Source of the DNA: Rugamonas sp.
Lineage (GTDB): Bacteria; Pseudomonadota; Gammaproteobacteria; Burkholderiales; Burkholderiaceae_D
Assembly: GCF_025354735.1 (NCBI RefSeq)
Contig: NZ_JANXMI010000134.1
Location: 1 to 64,000, forward strand
Length of the DNA stretch: 64,000 nt
Direction of reading: 5' to 3'
A model generated the notes under the pieces. That model did not search any database, had not been told where the DNA came from, and saw only the letters and a program-made list of their open reading frames with translations. Positions 62,205 to 64,000 of the stretch are shown here, piece after piece. The first letter of the stretch is position 1. Every line of letters starts with the position of its first letter. A program made the position numbers and the translations under genes.

Positions 62205-64000
62205 TTGTCGCTCATTATTGCAAAAGCAGTCGTTATCGACGATGCGTTTGGCCCACCCGCTTCAGGCGCTATCACTTCTTTAGAAAAAGATGATTGGGGT
62301 GACTTCGTCGCGAAAGACTCAAATGCATTGAGTTCGCTACGTGCCGCATTTGGTGATCTTGTTGATCTATCTGACGACGAAATGATTGTGCGACTCAGTG
62401 GGGAACCGGCCAACCTGCGCAAACTGTGGATCAGCTACAAAAAGAAGGAGCTAGTTGACGCCCAGCTCGGTCGCCTTTTTGACATGGCGAATCAAGCTCT
62501 AATAGCAAAGGCAGATAAGGCGAACACAGTGGTTGACGTGCTAAGCGGTCTGATAGGCGCTCAAAATGTGTCATATTTCGACAGTTACGAGGACGCAGCC
62601 GGAGCGCTCGCGAGTGCTGACCTGGCAGTTGTCGATTTTTATCTCGATAACAACGACGACGAGGCGACAGCTTTGCAGCGGATCGCAGATGCTGCGCCCG
62701 TTCTGATGAAGCCGAAACTCTTGTTCTTTATGTCGTCTGTCGCCTCCCTTGATCTTCAAAAAAAGGTCCGTGGCAAAATTAATCTTCGAACGGCCTTTTT
62801 CGATGTAATGCGGAAAAGCGAAATTACGGCAGACTTTCTAAAAGCGAAGGTTGAAGCGAGACGAAGTTCGTACGAGAGCAACCTCGCACTAGAATCGATA
62901 ATTGATGAGGCGTTGAAGTCTACGAAACAAGCCGTGGAAGAGTTTCAAATAGCCTGTCAAGAATTGGAAGTGCATGATCTGCGGCTATTAGACCTCACTC
63001 GTCTGGACGCTGAGAACGAGTCACTTCAAGAATATTTGACGTGGCTCTTTTCCGAAGCTCTCGCTGCTAAAGCACGCCGTCTTGCCTTACCTAAAATTAT
63101 TCAAAAGTCCATCGCACCGCAGTCCATCGGTTTTTCCGGCCAGGTAGAGCAAGGGCAGATTCTTTTCGACTTGTACTCTGAAGTCGTTTTCGCGCCGCCA
63201 ATAGCTCAAGGAAAACCTATTCGCTTTGGCGAATTGCTTCGTACTGAAGGCGAAGACGAGAGATTTCTTCTTGTTCTTACCCCGGCTTGTGATCTTCAAC
63301 GTTGTGAGCCGACGAAGATGGTGCTGTGCACAACAGCGACCTGCACCGCATACAGTAGTCCGAAATCCTTGGCAAAAGACAAGCTTTTCGGAAAACAGGC
63401 CGACGGTCGATTGTGTCATCTGTTCACAGAACGAAAGAATCCGGAAACTCCCGACTTCATACTTCTTGATTGGCAAGTGGAGAGCGTCGAGACACATACA
63501 GTAAGGGACTTATTAGGGCCCAATTACGAACGAGTTGGTGTCATGAATGAACTTTTCGCTCATGAAGTTAAAGAAGAAGTACTCCGAGCTATTGGGCGTG
63601 TTGGAACTCAAATCGATCCGCCCCCTCCGTTGGCGCTACGGGCAAGTATTCGCTGGAAGAAAAAGGATGGGGCAGACGATGCGGCAGTCACGGCTAGAAT
63701 GCCAACCAACGCTTTCGCCGCAGCGATCCTTACCTACTCTGAACAGAAAGAAAAGCCAAAAAAAGTACCTACGGTCATTCTTTCGGATAATTTTCGCCAA
63801 TGGGTAAAAGATACGGTGACGGCTTCGTTTGAGGGGCAGGAGATTCCGGCGAAGCTGACGAACGCGCTAACGTCCGTGCAGAACGGTATTCAGTTTAAAT
63901 TGAGCAAAACTACGTTCACGTGCAATGAAAACGGCTTGATCATAAAAGTGCTGGAGCCCGGTGAAGACCCAGCCCCCGATCCAAAAGCGTGGCTTGAAAT
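62205..64000 (+). CDS. Receiver-like (response-regulator-type) protein, 3' end beyond window
   Basis: Not in the ORF track because the frame is open to the window end (about 598 codons seen). The TTG at 62205 follows AGAGGAAAAC and gives SLIIAKAVVIDD, a receiver-type beta-1 with acidic pair; an in-frame ATG at 62094 would overlap the kinase gene. The likely phosphoacceptor Asp is in AVVDFYLDNN (near 145), with FFMSSVAS after it. The receiver is interrupted by a helical insertion. The C-terminal part (residues ~250-598) is unassigned and contains RFLLVLTPACDLQR, with Cys and Asp. It probably is the output of the GHKL kinase. Confidence 0.75.
   Translation, partial: MSLIIAKAVVIDDAFGPPASGAITSLEKDDWGDFVAKDSNALSSLRAAFGDLVDLSDDEMIVRLSGEPANLRKLWISYKKKELVDAQLGRLFDMANQALIAKADKANTVVDVLSGLIGAQNVSYFDSYEDAAGALASADLAVVDFYLDNNDDEATALQRIADAAPVLMKPKLLFFMSSVASLDLQKKVRGKINLRTAFFDVMRKSEITADFLKAKVEARRSSYESNLALESIIDEALKSTKQAVEEFQIACQELEVHDLRLLDLTRLDAENESLQEYLTWLFSEALAAKARRLALPKIIQKSIAPQSIGFSGQVEQGQILFDLYSEVVFAPPIAQGKPIRFGELLRTEGEDERFLLVLTPACDLQRCEPTKMVLCTTATCTAYSSPKSLAKDKLFGKQADGRLCHLFTERKNPETPDFILLDWQVESVETHTVRDLLGPNYERVGVMNELFAHEVKEEVLRAIGRVGTQIDPPPPLALRASIRWKKKDGADDAAVTARMPTNAFAAAILTYSEQKEKPKKVPTVILSDNFRQWVKDTVTASFEGQEIPAKLTNALTSVQNGIQFKLSKTTFTCNENGLIIKVLEPGEDPAPDPKAWLE

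Overview
The window looks like a chromosome segment of a Betaproteobacterium, most probably Oxalobacteraceae (Massilia/Duganella/Janthinobacterium type). The first ~29 kb is very GC-rich with Burkholderiales-style genes: a FecR/DUF6600 protein, an FNR regulator with an Aer-like receptor, many chemotaxis and signalling proteins, and a YdjI-like SPFH operon. This placement is inferred from gene content; no rRNA or marker gene is present.

1-10.4 kb: end of an IS3-type element, FecR/DUF6600 protein with a 34-residue polyglutamine run, LysE-type exporter, DUF808/YedI protein, PAS-GGDEF-EAL protein, Aer-like receptor behind a textbook class II FNR promoter, FNR itself, a DUF2892/ECF sigma pair and an OhrR-like MarR regulator. 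10.4-17.8 kb: Abi_2 gene of lower GC, secreted alpha/beta hydrolase behind SlyA-like palindromes, a 1331-residue hybrid histidine kinase and a secreted metallo-beta-lactamase-fold hydrolase. 17.9-24.0 kb: seven co-directional, partly overlapping genes around an SPFH/GYF protein and a zinc-ribbon membrane protein, with three secreted partners. 24.4-29.0 kb: Tat-exported SDR, CheB-like methylesterase, VOC protein and a CHASE3 chemoreceptor.

From ~29.4 kb the sequence becomes an accessory island of mostly lower and uneven GC. It starts with a RES/Xre toxin-antitoxin pair, then a MarR-controlled detoxification cluster: one single-domain and one tandem-domain MarR protein, two Tat-exported hydrolases, an aldo/keto reductase and a cytosolic hydrolase. 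Three promoters in this cluster carry the same 10-mer GGGCATATGC between -35 and -10. An IS66 element has inserted, with an 8-bp target duplication, into a decayed IS5-type element at 37.6-41.3 kb. A membrane-anchored patatin-like phospholipase follows.

44.8-52.3 kb is a Tn7-like transposition module (TnsA, TnsB, TnsC, TnsD/TniQ and a second TniQ), with a possible small RNA transcribed divergently from tnsA. From 54.3 kb to the window end runs a tightly coupled operon: AbrB-like protein, DUF4007 protein, 1144-residue P-loop ATPase, DndC-like PAPS-reductase-family protein, a protein with two GHKL ATPase modules, and a receiver-like protein that runs off the window and is missing from the ORF track. 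I could not assign this operon to a named defence system; it is the best candidate here for an undescribed or little-described anti-phage system.
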